Source of the DNA: an uncultured Lachnospiraceae bacterium
Lineage (GTDB): Bacteria > Bacillota_A > Clostridia > Lachnospirales > Lachnospiraceae
Reading direction: 5' to 3'
Length of the DNA stretch: 27,714 nt
Assembly (NCBI GenBank): GCA_902780985.1
Contig: CACZHN010000037.1
Location: 1 to 27,714 of the forward strand
This document shows positions 8,655 through 17,864 of this stretch, piece by piece. The notes below the pieces were generated by a model that was not told the origin of the DNA, ran no database searches, and saw only the letters and a program-made list of their open reading frames with translations. A program made the position numbers and the translations under genes. How positions within the stretch are numbered: position 1 is the stretch's first letter; the number at the start of each line of letters is the position of its first letter.

Positions 8655-9962
8655 ATGAATATCAGAGATATAAATTCGAAAATTATAAACGGCGAACTTG
8701 ACGGTATGTTTGCAAAACTTTATGTGGATCCATCAAAGTTCGGTTATCAGCGAGTAAGATACACATCCGCTCTTCATAACTTCGAGCAGCTCTTCGGTGC
8801 CGAAGCTATAGAGGATGTATCCATCTTCAGTGCTCCGGGAAGAACAGAGATAGGCGGCAACCACACCGACCATCAGCACGGTCAGGTTCTCGCCGCTGCC
8901 ATAAGCGATGATGCTATCGCCATAACATCCAAGTACGAGGGATACGTTCATCTCTTCTCAGAAGGATATGACATGATAACTCTGGATATCTCTTCTCTCG
9001 ATCCAGTCAAAGAAGAACAGGGAACCACAAAAGCTCTTATCCGCGGCGTCCTGGCAGGCATGAAAGACCGCGGTTTCAATATCGGAGGTTTCTGTGCCTA
9101 TGTAACCAGTGATGTTCTCAGTGGTTCGGGACTTTCCTCTTCCGCTGCATTTGAATCTCTCATCGGAGTTATCATTTCAGGACTCTATAATGAAAGTTCC
9201 GTAGAGCAGCCGGAAATCGCAAAGATCGGCCAGTTCTCCGAAAATGTATATATGGGCAAGCCTTGCGGCCTGATGGATCAGATGGCCAGCAGCGTAGGAA
9301 GCCTGTGCTATATAGACTTCAAGGATCCGTCCGAACCTGTTATCCAACGTATCGATTTCAGTCTCGAGTCTGTGGGCTACTCTCTCTGCATCACGGATAC
9401 CAAGGGCAGCCATGCGGATCTTACTCCGGACTATGCAGCGGTTCCTGCGGAAATGAAGTCCGCTGCCGCAGTTTTCGGCAAGGACGTTCTGAGAGAAGTT
9501 GCGGATGAAGATATCATCTCGGGAATAAACAAGATCAGAGAAGCTGCCGGTGACAGGGCCGCCCTCAGAGCAATTCACTTCATGGGTGAAACAAAGCGTG
9601 CAGCTGCGGAAGCCGAAGCACTTAAGGCCGGTGACTGGAGCCGGTTCCTGAACATCTTCAAGAAGTCCGGCGACTCTTCCTTCAAATATCTGCAGAATGT
9701 TTATACTTCTCATGACACGGCACATCAGAATGTAACTCTCGGAATCGCCATGAGCGAGCTGGTACTGGATACATGCTCACCTGTTCCTGCAGAGAATAAG
9801 GGTGTTGTAAGAGTTCACGGCGGCGGATTTGCGGGAACCATACAGGCTTTTGTGAAGAATGAATTCGTGGAGGAATATAAGGATGCGATGGATGCGCTCT
9901 TTGGAGATGGTTCATGCAACGTGCTGAAGATCAGAAGTGAGGGTTGTGTGAAAGTAATTTAG
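8655..9962 (+). CDS. galK: Galactokinase
   Basis: The 435-residue GHMP-family kinase phosphorylates galactose to galactose-1-phosphate with ATP in the cytoplasm, the first step of the Leloir pathway. Seen motifs: the galactokinase signature GRTEIGGNHTDHQHG (62-76), the glycine-rich ATP loop SDVLSGSGLSSSAAFE (152-167) and the C-terminal VHGGGFAGTIQAF. The length is slightly above the usual 380-400, partly through an N-terminal extension. GGGAGG at 8637-8642 precedes the start. It lies upstream of galT, and its promoter carries the LacI-type operator array. Confidence 0.95.
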   Translation: MNIRDINSKIINGELDGMFAKLYVDPSKFGYQRVRYTSALHNFEQLFGAEAIEDVSIFSAPGRTEIGGNHTDHQHGQVLAAAISDDAIAITSKYEGYVHLFSEGYDMITLDISSLDPVKEEQGTTKALIRGVLAGMKDRGFNIGGFCAYVTSDVLSGSGLSSSAAFESLIGVIISGLYNESSVEQPEIAKIGQFSENVYMGKPCGLMDQMASSVGSLCYIDFKDPSEPVIQRIDFSLESVGYSLCITDTKGSHADLTPDYAAVPAEMKSAAAVFGKDVLREVADEDIISGINKIREAAGDRAALRAIHFMGETKRAAAEAEALKAGDWSRFLNIFKKSGDSSFKYLQNVYTSHDTAHQNVTLGIAMSELVLDTCSPVPAENKGVVRVHGGGFAGTIQAFVKNEFVEEYKDAMDALFGDGSCNVLKIRSEGCVKVI

Positions 9963-9972
9963 CGACAAATTA

Positions 9973-10103
9973 AAAAGCGTCCCGTGTCTGTTCGTGACAC
10001 GGCTCGCGCCTCAGGACGCAACGTTGCGGATTCTAAGACTGCAAAAGACGCAGTCTAAGAACCGACGTTGCTCTATGGTCACTCACAGACCCGGGACGCT
10101 TTT
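9973..10103. repeat. Multi-armed structured element between galK and galT
   Basis: Outer arms AAAAGCGTCCCG (9973-9984) and CGGGACGCTTTT (10092-10103) are perfectly complementary and extend imperfectly inwards. Inside are GCAACGT (10018-10024) with ACGTTGC (10065-10071), and a 12-bp hairpin TTCTAAGACTGC (10031-10042) with GCAGTCTAAGAA (10050-10061). The last outer arm ends in TTTTATATAT, so it could attenuate transcription between galK and galT. The complexity is more like an inserted palindromic repeat than a plain terminator. Confidence 0.65.
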
Positions 10104-10123
10104 ATATATGTGAGGTAAATTCT

Positions 10124-11635
10124 ATGATTAATAAAATAATAGCCGAATTAATAACATACGGGTTAAATAACAACCTTATAGATGAGGATGATCGTATATA
10201 TACTACCAATAAACTTATGGAATTCTTCCAAGTGGAAGACTATGAGTGTGAGGAGGTTGCGGATATTCGTCCGATTCATGAGATTCTGGAGGACTGCCTG
10301 AATTATCTTGAGGAAGCGGGTATTCTTGTGGATCCTACCACTACCGTGAAGGATCTTTATGATACAAAGATCATGGGACTTATCACTCCTCCGCCGTCGG
10401 CAGTCAGAGCCATGTTCCGTGAGAAGTACAGTGAAAGCGCTAAGGCCGCTACCGACTTCTACTATGAGTTCAGTAAGGCCACAAATTATATAAGAACAGA
10501 CCGTATTGCGAAGGATGAGAAATGGGTAAGCGAAACTTCTTTCGGTGCATTAGATATAACCATCAATCTTTCAAAGCCGGAAAAGGATCCTCGAGATATT
10601 GCCGCTGCCGGAAAGGCTAAGAAATCCGGTTATCCCGCATGTCTTCTCTGCAAAGAGAACGAGGGCTATGCAGGTCATATCTCCCATCCCGCAAGACAGA
10701 ATCACCGCATCATTCCTATCACTCTCTGCGGTGAGATGTACAATCTGCAGTACTCTCCTTACGTTTACTACAACGAGCACTGCATTATATTTAACGATGA
10801 ACATATACCGATGAAGATAGACCGGAATACATTTGCGAAGCTGCTGGATTTCGTAAGACAGTTCCCGCACTACACCGCAGGGTCAAATGCGGATCTGCCT
10901 ATCGTAGGCGGCTCGATCCTGAGCCACGATCATTTCCAGGGCGGATGTTATGAATTCCCTATGGTACGGGCTCCGTTCGAAAAGATGTTTACGATCCCGG
11001 GATTCGAAGATATAAATGCGGGCGTGATCAAGTGGCCTCTTACCACTCTCCGCCTTCAGTCGGAATCCGTTGAAAGACTTACGGATGCGGCAGATATGAT
11101 ACTCGGAAAATGGCGTGCGTACTCCGATCCGGAGGCCTTCATCTTCAGCGAGACCGAAGGCGTGCCGCACAACACCATCACGCCGATTGCGAGAATGCGC
11201 GGCGACAAGTACGAACTGGATCTGGTGCTGAGAAACAACATCACCACCGATGAGCATCCGCTGGGCGTTTACCATCCTCACAGCGAGTATCATCATATCA
11301 AGAAAGAAAATATCGGACTCATCGAAGTTATGGGACTTGCGGTTCTTCCGGCCCGACTCAAAAATGAAATGTCCGAACTGAAATGCGCTATCCTGTCCGG
11401 ACATCTTACGGAAGAAGCTATAAGCGCAGTTCCATCGCTGGAGCCGCATGCTGCATGGGCCGATGCATTTATCAGAAAGCACGGTGTCACAGCGGAAACA
11501 GCTGACGAAACAGTCGCACAGATCATCCGCGATGAGGTAGGTCTTGTATTCTCCCACGTTCTGGAGGACGCCGGCGTTTATAAATGCACCGAAGAAGGCC
11601 GTGCCGCACTGGACCGCTTCTTACATTTTGATTAA
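10124..11635 (+). CDS. galT: UDP-glucose--hexose-1-phosphate uridylyltransferase, Gram-positive class
   Basis: The 503-residue enzyme exchanges UMP between UDP-glucose and galactose-1-phosphate, giving UDP-galactose and glucose-1-phosphate. Length and sequence match the long Firmicute class of GalT. The active-site signature HDHFQ is at 268-272, with His270 as the probable uridylylated nucleophile by analogy to the HPHGQ motif of the other class. The C-terminal part includes the NNITTDEHPLGVYHPH segment. GAGG precedes the ATG. It lies 161 bases after galK in the same direction, separated by a structured element. Its last 15 bases overlap the end of the convergent LysR gene. Confidence 0.94.
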   Translation: MINKIIAELITYGLNNNLIDEDDRIYTTNKLMEFFQVEDYECEEVADIRPIHEILEDCLNYLEEAGILVDPTTTVKDLYDTKIMGLITPPPSAVRAMFREKYSESAKAATDFYYEFSKATNYIRTDRIAKDEKWVSETSFGALDITINLSKPEKDPRDIAAAGKAKKSGYPACLLCKENEGYAGHISHPARQNHRIIPITLCGEMYNLQYSPYVYYNEHCIIFNDEHIPMKIDRNTFAKLLDFVRQFPHYTAGSNADLPIVGGSILSHDHFQGGCYEFPMVRAPFEKMFTIPGFEDINAGVIKWPLTTLRLQSESVERLTDAADMILGKWRAYSDPEAFIFSETEGVPHNTITPIARMRGDKYELDLVLRNNITTDEHPLGVYHPHSEYHHIKKENIGLIEVMGLAVLPARLKNEMSELKCAILSGHLTEEAISAVPSLEPHAAWADAFIRKHGVTAETADETVAQIIRDEVGLVFSHVLEDAGVYKCTEEGRAALDRFLHFD

Positions 11636-12472
11636 TTCTTCAGCCATATCTTTCTTGGATTCTTTATAGACTATATAGCTGTTGATCACAGGTGTTTCAA
11701 AATCTATGAGACGGATCTCTCTGAGCTTCTTCTCTTTAATGTACGTATCTGCCATATCTTTGGGAAGGAATGTATAGTTATCCTTTCCCATAAGATATGG
11801 CACTATTTTCATGCAGTCATCGATCTCAAGTTCGAACTGGTGAAACCTCGGGAACAGTCCCCTGATATACTGGCCGACATCCTGAAGAGCGAAGTTACAC
11901 ATCAGATAATTCTCTTCTATCAGCTGCTGCTGGGTAATGCCCCGTCTGTATTTCTTATTATTTATATCCGTAACCAGAACCAGCGTATCCTGCTTGTAAA
12001 GCTCCGAATGATAGGACGACTTCTTAAGTGGGATATAGACATACACCATATCCAGCAGATCTTCCTGAAGCAGTTCCAGCAGGTGGTTGGACAGACCTAT
12101 GGTTATCTTCAGGGAATTCTCCGGATACTTTTTTCTGTAGGACTTTATCTGCGGCTTCAGATGTCCTTCGTAAATGGAATCCGCGCTTCCGATCCTTATG
12201 TGCTTTGCGAATCTGTGCTCCGCAGTCATTTCCGCAAGAGTGCTCTCCGTAAGGTCCAGAACCTTCTCCGCATATATCTTGAAACGCTCCCCTTCCGTGG
12301 TAAGCTTCACGCTTCTGTTGGTCCGGCTGAAGAGGCTGAGCTTCAGTTCTTTTTCCAATTCCGTTATCCTGTTTGTTACCGTTGACTGAGCCACAAACAG
12401 CTTATTTGCGGTCTTTGTGAAACTCTTCGTCTCCGCAAGTGCTATAAAGGTTTTCAGAGTTTGTATATCCAT
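11621..12472 (-). CDS. LysR-family transcriptional regulator
   Basis: The 283-residue protein has the LysR winged helix at the N-terminus (MDIQTLKTFIALAETKSFTKTANKLFVAQSTVTNRITELEK-type pattern, residues 1-60) and an effector-binding domain, slightly shorter than usual. It is divergent from the isopropylmalate/citrate-synthase-like pseudogene, with 120 bases between, and most likely was its regulator. Its 3' end overlaps galT by 15 bases on the opposite strand. Confidence 0.9.
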   Translation of the reverse strand: MDIQTLKTFIALAETKSFTKTANKLFVAQSTVTNRITELEKELKLSLFSRTNRSVKLTTEGERFKIYAEKVLDLTESTLAEMTAEHRFAKHIRIGSADSIYEGHLKPQIKSYRKKYPENSLKITIGLSNHLLELLQEDLLDMVYVYIPLKKSSYHSELYKQDTLVLVTDINNKKYRRGITQQQLIEENYLMCNFALQDVGQYIRGLFPRFHQFELEIDDCMKIVPYLMGKDNYTFLPKDMADTYIKEKKLREIRLIDFETPVINSYIVYKESKKDMAEELIKM

Positions 12473-12524
12473 AGTGCTCTCCTATTTATCGACAAATCGA
12501 ATTATTATTATCATTTTTATTCAC

Positions 12525-12565
12525 TTTACACATAATACATTATCTGTTTATACTTGTACACAAGT
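12525..12565 (+). promoter_or_regulatory. Probable promoter and LysR-type operator of the synthase-like pseudogene
   Basis: TTTACA (12525-12530), 18-base spacer, TATACT (12549-12554). The inverted repeat ACTTGT-AC-ACAAGT (12552-12565) overlaps the -10 box and probable start of transcription. This is the type of interrupted palindrome that LysR proteins bind, and the divergent LysR gene makes it a plausible target. The remaining intergenic bases show only AT-rich sequence and an AAGGAG site at 12581-12586. Confidence 0.5.
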
Positions 12566-12592
12566 TTTTGATCATATACGGAAGGAGACAAC

Positions 12593-13910
12593 ATGAAGGA
12601 TATCATTCTTAGCAACAAAACCTATAAACTGGAACAGGACCCATACATTTACCAGCTTCAGGATGTAGAGAATCCGGAGCTTTTCAGGGAAATGTTCCCA
12701 TACACAGAAACACCGAAGATTGCATTTAACTACAGACGCGTTCCCGAAAATATGCCAGAGGATATCTTCATCACAGATACAACCTTCCGCGACGGACAGC
12801 AATCCAGAGCTCCTTATACCACGGAGCAGATGGTGCATATTTACGAGCTGCTTCACAAGCTGGGCGGCCCGAACGGCATGATCCGCCAGACCGAGTTCTT
12901 CGTATATTCCGAGAAGGACAGACGTGCTCTTGAGAAATGCATGGAGCTGGGCTACGAATTCCCTGAGATCACCACCTGGATCAGAGCATCAAAAAAAGAC
13001 TTCGAACTGGTGAAGTCTATCGGTATAAAGGAAACGGGTATTCTGGTAAGCTGTTCCGACTATCATATATTTCACAAGATGGGTCTGACCCGTCAGCAGG
13101 CTCTTGACAAATACCTGGGCATTGTCTCCGACTGCATCGAAGCCGGACTTCGTCCGAGATGTCATTTCGAAGATATAACCCGTGCGGACTTCTACGGTTT
13201 TGTAGTGCCTTTCGCCAACAGCCTCATGAAGCTTTCAAAGGAAAGCGGCGTGCCCGTTAAGATCCGTGCCTGCGACACCATGGGTTACGGCGTTCCTTAT
13301 CCGGGAGCCGCACTTCCGCGAAGTGTATCCGGAATCATTTACGGTCTGCAGCGATTTCTATAAGGGAGTTGTAAATGCAACCACCGCATGGATGTACGGT
13401 GCTTCCGGTGTTAACTGCTCTCTTCTCGGAATCGGTGAAAGAACCGGAAATGTACCTCTCGAGGCCATGGTCTTCGAGTATGCTTCCCTTCGCGGAACAC
13501 TGAACGGAATGAATACACAGGTCATTACCGAGATTGCCGAATACATACAGAACGAAACAAATTATACTATTCCGCCGATGACTCCTTTTGTGGGCAGCAA
13601 CTTCAACCTCACAAGAGCGGGAATCCATGCCGACGGAATGATGAAGGATCCGGAGATCTACAATATCTTCGATACAGCCGCAATACTGAACCGCCCGCCG
13701 AAGGTATCCATCACCAACACCTCAGGCGTTGCCGGTATCGGCTTCTGGGTAAACGAATACCGCAAGAGCCACGGCGAATCCGAACTTGCAAAGAACGATC
13801 CGATCATACATAAGATCTACGACTGGGTAACATCCGAATATGAAGGCGGACGCATCACCATGATCACCGAAGAAGAACTTGTTAAGAAGTATAATGAAGT
13901 AACAGGGTGA
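12593..13910 (+). pseudogene. Isopropylmalate synthase/Re-citrate-synthase-like gene, broken by an internal deletion
   Basis: The two parts belong to one DRE-TIM metallolyase gene. The first 253 codons (12593-13351) include TTFRDGQQSR, the family's first metal and substrate motif, and end in IIYGLQ. Reading then shifts, and the second part (from 13353) resumes with DFYKGVVNATTAWMYGAS, GIGERTGN and the remaining 150 residues. Family members have roughly 17 more residues at the junction, ending in HGHND, whose His-X-His binds the catalytic metal. This stretch is absent and the frame is lost by a length not divisible by three. The gene as given cannot make an active enzyme. Relatives are annotated as 2-isopropylmalate or homocitrate synthase; Re-citrate synthase is an alternative. 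A sequencing error is less likely because a whole motif is missing. Confidence 0.85.
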
Positions 13911-13973
13911 GACAAGGGGACGGAGGTTGATTAGTCATTTTGACTAATCAACCTCCGTCCCCTTGTCTCACCC
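13905..13973. repeat. Perfect 33-bp palindrome of the GGGGACGGAGG family
   Basis: Arms 13905-13937 and 13941-13973 are exact reverse complements, separated by TTT. Each arm carries GAGACAAGGGGACGGAGG. The stop codon of the synthase-like pseudogene (13908-13910) lies inside the left arm. It lies between two convergent genes and could end transcription from both sides. The design resembles REP palindromes mobilised by RAYT-type tyrosine transposases, none of which is encoded in this window. Confidence 0.85.
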
Positions 13974-13981
13974 TTGTCTAA

Positions 13982-15250
13982 TTACTGCTGGTTCTTCGGT
14001 TTCTTGTCTGTCTGTGTTCTCATGAAGTTATCGTAACCTTCGGTTACATTAAAGCTTCCTTTCAATACACAATCGGCTGCTGTCTTAGCTGTATGAACTG
14101 ACTTTGTCTTGCCCTTCATAACGAAGCAGATGATAAGTGAAATTAAAAATCCTATTCCGATTCCCACTGCCAGGTTTGATCCCTGAATATTTGTGAATCC
14201 CTTTGTAAACAATGCACCTATTCCTCCGCCGAGAACTGCGAAGAAGATAAGAAGATACATGATGAACTTACCCATACTGAACGGAAGGTCGCCCACAAGT
14301 TTTCCTGTCTGGCCGTTCATTGCGAAGGTAAACTTCTTTCCGTTCCATGTTGTATTCAGAAGCCATACAGGGAAGAGTGCATACTTTCCGCCACTCTGAA
14401 GCTTCTGATAATTGCTTGTCTGAACATTTACAGACTTGTAATCCTTAACCTGTCCCTTGAGAAGGTTTACGGATGTATTCTTTATTCTCTCGTCCGCTCT
14501 AGGCATACACTCTGCAAATGATACGTCGTACTTCTCTGCAAGGTATCCTGCAAGGTATGCCGGGCTGAATGCTGTAGCTTCGTCTGTGTTGAACGGCTCG
14601 ATGGAATCCATGAGCTGATCGTTGAACTTTGAAGAAGCATCCGCCGGGATATTTCTGAAAGACATATTTCCGCCGCGCATTACCTGGAAATAACTTGTCT
14701 CCGTATAATTATATGAAGCATCCGACCACTTTCTCTCCTTTGTAGCCTCGAAAGTAGCCTGTGCATGTACATCTGCGTCATAAAGCCAGAAAGGAACATA
14801 AACACCCTTCAGTTCCTGAAGATGATTCTCCGAACTGAATACGCTCGGTACCATCTTTGCACTGGTCATATGCTTTTTAAGAGCTTCCTTTGCAGCATGC
14901 TTATTCAGCTTGAAAGGAATGATGGCGTCAGGTCTCTGTGCTCCGCTGAACTGTCCCGCAATAACTATCGGGCTGTCGCAGTAAGGACACTTTGTGGAAG
15001 CCATGCTCTGATCACCTACAACCTCACCGCCGCAGGTCTTACATGCGTAAGTAACAAGTCCGTCGGCCTGCACATTCCATGTATCCGTCTTTGCCTGATA
15101 ATCACCGGCTGCGCCAAGTCCGCCTGCCGCTTCAAATTCACCCACGTCATAAGCGCTCTTACAGTTTGCGCACACAAGCTTCTGCTCGCGGCTGCTGAAC
15201 TGAAGCATACCACCACACGCGGGGCATTTGTAATTCTGGAGTTCTGACAT
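13982..15250 (-). CDS. Zinc-ribbon membrane protein, function unknown
   Basis: The 422-residue protein carries two zinc ribbons at the N-terminus: CPACG with Cys9 and Cys12 paired to Cys27 and Cys30, then Cys70 and Cys73 paired to Cys88 and Cys91. A beta-rich middle region follows, with PFKLNK, YVPFWLYDADV and FPVWLLNTTWNGKKFTFAMNG. Two membrane segments lie near the C-terminus (about 327-348 and 360-378). Such TFIIB-type zinc-ribbon membrane proteins are common in Firmicutes without a known role. GGGGG precedes the ATG. Its 3' end faces the 33-bp palindrome. It is separated from the upstream alpha-galactosidase gene by that gene's terminator and appears monocistronic. Confidence 0.85.
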   Translation of the reverse strand: MSELQNYKCPACGGMLQFSSREQKLVCANCKSAYDVGEFEAAGGLGAAGDYQAKTDTWNVQADGLVTYACKTCGGEVVGDQSMASTKCPYCDSPIVIAGQFSGAQRPDAIIPFKLNKHAAKEALKKHMTSAKMVPSVFSSENHLQELKGVYVPFWLYDADVHAQATFEATKERKWSDASYNYTETSYFQVMRGGNMSFRNIPADASSKFNDQLMDSIEPFNTDEATAFSPAYLAGYLAEKYDVSFAECMPRADERIKNTSVNLLKGQVKDYKSVNVQTSNYQKLQSGGKYALFPVWLLNTTWNGKKFTFAMNGQTGKLVGDLPFSMGKFIMYLLIFFAVLGGGIGALFTKGFTNIQGSNLAVGIGIGFLISLIICFVMKGKTKSVHTAKTAADCVLKGSFNVTEGYDNFMRTQTDKKPKNQQ

Positions 15251-15296
15251 TTTAAATCCCCCTTTAAGATAATTATTTAGTCATAAATACTACAAT

Positions 15297-15340
15297 AAAA
15301 AAAGATATACCTAGAGTTTACTTTAACCCCAGGTATATCT
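15297..15340 (-). terminator. Rho-independent terminator of the galactoside operon
   Basis: On the minus strand, AGATATACCT (15331-15340) pairs with AGGTATATCT (15303-15312), followed by seven T (15297-15303 complement). It starts 21 bases after the alpha-galactosidase stop. Confidence 0.88.
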
Positions 15341-15360
15341 CAACATCCATTCAGATGAGA

Positions 15361-17742
15361 TTATACTTCTTCCATGAAATATAATCTCGAAGCGTAATCG
15401 GAGAACTGTCTCACCTTGTCATTCAGTCCCGTACCGCCAAATGCGGGTGCCAGCCTCACACCGGCATTCATGAACATGTCTCCGTAGCCCGTGTACTTCT
15501 CCTCCTCGCCGTCCATCTTTACAAATCTGGCGATCAGCTCATGGGCCGCGCTTCCCTGCTTTATATGTACCGGCGACACCGTATTTACCAGATCGCCGAA
15601 ATCCATAATATTCAGCTTTGCCCTGATATTATAGAAGTTATATTTCTTACTCTCCTCAATACCCTTGGCCTTGAAATACTGATACTGGAAGTTTGGAACC
15701 GCCCGCTTCTGCAGCAGCATTCCCACAGCCTTCGTCTTATCCTCGGAAACCACGTTCCACTCCATAACATTTCCCGCATTTCCGTATAAGACCGTATTCT
15801 CGTACTGTGACGATCCCCAGCTTCTTCCTCTGTAAAATGTACCCCTGAAGAATACATTTCTCCACTGCTTATACAGCTCGATCTGAAGCTTGATGTCTGC
15901 CAGCTCTTCCTTGCCCATATCCGACAGGTTGCATTCGTATCCCAGCACACCGAAAGCCGCCACGTTGAATCTCGTAGCCAGCGGTGTCACGCGGAGTGTC
16001 TGATGATTCGGCACACCGGATACATGAGCCGTAACCGTGCTCATCGGGTATCCGTAGCTGTATCCGTTCTGGATCTCCGCTCTGCAGATGGCATCCGTGT
16101 CGTCACTTGCCCAGATCTGCGGGAAGTAACTGAGGATTCCCAGATCAAATCTGTTGCCGCCGGATGCACAGCCCTCGAATAAAATGTGAGGGAACTTCTC
16201 GGTAAGTATCCTCATGACTCTGTAAAGGCCCACGATGTACTTATATCCCGTCTCGCCCTGATGTTCCGCCGGAATGCCCTGTGAAAAGACATCCGTGTAG
16301 TTGCGATTGTAATCCCATTTCACATAGCTTACCTTGCCTGATGAGAAAACCTGTGACAGCGTCTCGATCAGATAGTTCTGAACCTCGAACTTGGAAAGAT
16401 CCAGGATTCGCTGGTTGCGTCCCTCGGAATGCGGCTTGCCCGGAATCTCCAGCGTCCAGTCCGGATGCTTCTCATAAAGCTCCGACTTCACGTTCACCAT
16501 CTCCGGTTCAACCCAGAGACCGAACTTCATTCCCAGCGCTTCGATCTTCTCGGATATTCCCTTGATGCCGTTCGGAAGCTTCTTCGGATTCGGCTTCCAG
16601 TCGCCGAGAGAACAGGAATCATCGTTTCTCTCGCCAAACCATCCGTCATCCATAACAAAAAGTTCTATTCCCACTGCCTTGCCCGCCTTGGCAAGCTTAA
16701 GCAGTCTGCTTTCATTTATATTGAAGTACGCCGCCTCCCAGCTGTTCAGCAGGATCGGGCGCTCCTTATCCTTCCACTCACCTCTTACTATATGCTGCCT
16801 TACAAAGCGGTGCATGTTGTGGCTCATTCCGTTAAATCCTTCATCGGAAAATGTCATCACCGCCTCCGGCGCTTCGAAGTCTTCTCCCGGTGCCAGCATA
16901 TATTCGAAACCTGCGGGATTTACGCCCCAAAGGATTCTTGTCTTTCCGAACTCGTTGACCTCCACCGACTCCTCGTGATTTCCGCTGTAGATAAGGTTGA
17001 AGCCGTAAGCCTCGCCTCTGTCCTCATCAGTATTTGTGCGGGACAGCATGAAAAAAGGATTTGCTGTATTCGATGACGCTCCGCCTGTACTTCCGTTGGT
17101 ATGACGTCCCTGCACGAGACGTACATCCACACGGCGCATTTCCCTTGCCCATGCACCGTTAAATGAAGTCAGTCTCCAGTCCGCATCATTTATATCCAGC
17201 TGCGCCGATGCCAGCCTCTCGATCCTTACGGTATCATCGGAAGTATTCTTCAGGATCGCTCTTCTGGTTATCACGTCCTTATCCACAAAGACATAGTAGC
17301 CGATCTCGAGTTCAAGATTGTACTGCTTATCCTTCAGCGTAACGATGAGGCTCTCAACCTCGTCCTCTTTGCCGTAAGCATTCGGAAAAATCTCCGACTC
17401 CGCCTTGCCCTTTACGATCTTTGCCGAAGCAAATGTAAAGTCCGACGTACGGCTTCCGTCTGCATGGACCACCTCGATAAAAGGAGTTCTCAGATCACCC
17501 TTGCCGCTCCCCGAAACCTCAAGGCACATGTCCTGAAGACTTATCCCACAGTTCTCCTGAGTATACAGCGCGGTATTCCCCGGCGCAAACTCATGCTTCT
17601 CAAACAACGCCTCGGCCCCTTCGGACAGCCGTATCTTCTTCCCATAATACAAATGTTCAAGATAGCCGTTCTCTAATACACGAAAAGCATACGTTGTATT
17701 ATCCGTATGCATTATATATACATTATTATTCTCTTTAATCAT
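15361..17742 (-). CDS. Alpha-galactosidase, glycoside hydrolase family 36
   Basis: The start is set at 17742, where GAGGG lies 7 bases upstream; the longer frame to 17844 reads through a hairpin element. The 793-residue enzyme removes alpha-linked galactose from melibiose, raffinose or similar sugars. The N-terminal beta-sandwich domain (1-330) precedes the TIM barrel. Visible catalytic segments are LFVMDDGWFG (361-370), KWDYNR with probable nucleophile Asp477, and WASDDTDA (544-551) with the probable acid/base Asp547 or Asp548. Length and motif positions match the long bacterial GH36 enzymes closely. No signal peptide, so cytoplasmic. It follows the MelB-like symporter gene on the same strand. 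Confidence 0.94.
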   Translation of the reverse strand: MIKENNNVYIMHTDNTTYAFRVLENGYLEHLYYGKKIRLSEGAEALFEKHEFAPGNTALYTQENCGISLQDMCLEVSGSGKGDLRTPFIEVVHADGSRTSDFTFASAKIVKGKAESEIFPNAYGKEDEVESLIVTLKDKQYNLELEIGYYVFVDKDVITRRAILKNTSDDTVRIERLASAQLDINDADWRLTSFNGAWAREMRRVDVRLVQGRHTNGSTGGASSNTANPFFMLSRTNTDEDRGEAYGFNLIYSGNHEESVEVNEFGKTRILWGVNPAGFEYMLAPGEDFEAPEAVMTFSDEGFNGMSHNMHRFVRQHIVRGEWKDKERPILLNSWEAAYFNINESRLLKLAKAGKAVGIELFVMDDGWFGERNDDSCSLGDWKPNPKKLPNGIKGISEKIEALGMKFGLWVEPEMVNVKSELYEKHPDWTLEIPGKPHSEGRNQRILDLSKFEVQNYLIETLSQVFSSGKVSYVKWDYNRNYTDVFSQGIPAEHQGETGYKYIVGLYRVMRILTEKFPHILFEGCASGGNRFDLGILSYFPQIWASDDTDAICRAEIQNGYSYGYPMSTVTAHVSGVPNHQTLRVTPLATRFNVAAFGVLGYECNLSDMGKEELADIKLQIELYKQWRNVFFRGTFYRGRSWGSSQYENTVLYGNAGNVMEWNVVSEDKTKAVGMLLQKRAVPNFQYQYFKAKGIEESKKYNFYNIRAKLNIMDFGDLVNTVSPVHIKQGSAAHELIARFVKMDGEEEKYTGYGDMFMNAGVRLAPAFGGTGLNDKVRQFSDYASRLYFMEEV

Positions 17743-17768
17743 GTCGTAACCCTCAAATTGCAACAAAT

Positions 17769-17844
17769 GTGAGTATCTGCAACCACATCCGTCCATCGGG
17801 ACACCGCTCGCGCTCCAGTTGCCGGACGGGTTACAGCTACTCAC
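17769..17844. repeat. Long imperfect hairpin between the symporter and alpha-galactosidase genes
   Basis: GTGAGTATCTGCAACC (17769-17784) pairs with the complement of GGTTACAGCTACTCAC (17829-17844) at 14 of 16 positions. A second helix, CCGTCC/GGACGG (17789-17794, 17824-17829), follows inwards. The loop region GACACCGCTCGCGCTCCAG resembles GACACGGCTCGCGCCTCAG in the galK-galT element. There is no T run. It may be a repeat element or an mRNA stability/processing site that sets different symporter and hydrolase levels. Confidence 0.6.
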
Positions 17845-17864
17845 CTATCACATTCTTTGAAATA

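Noticed and set aside
9973..10103. CRISPR array
   Set aside because: Repeats are inverted, not direct; there are no spacers.
11883..12385. Plus-strand frames across the LysR gene
   Set aside because: Antisense shadows without start signals.
17743..17844. N-terminal extension of the alpha-galactosidase (Cys-rich MSSCNPSG start)
   Set aside because: The extension reads through a hairpin, has no ribosome site and is unlike GH36 proteins; GAGGG before 17742 supports the shorter start.
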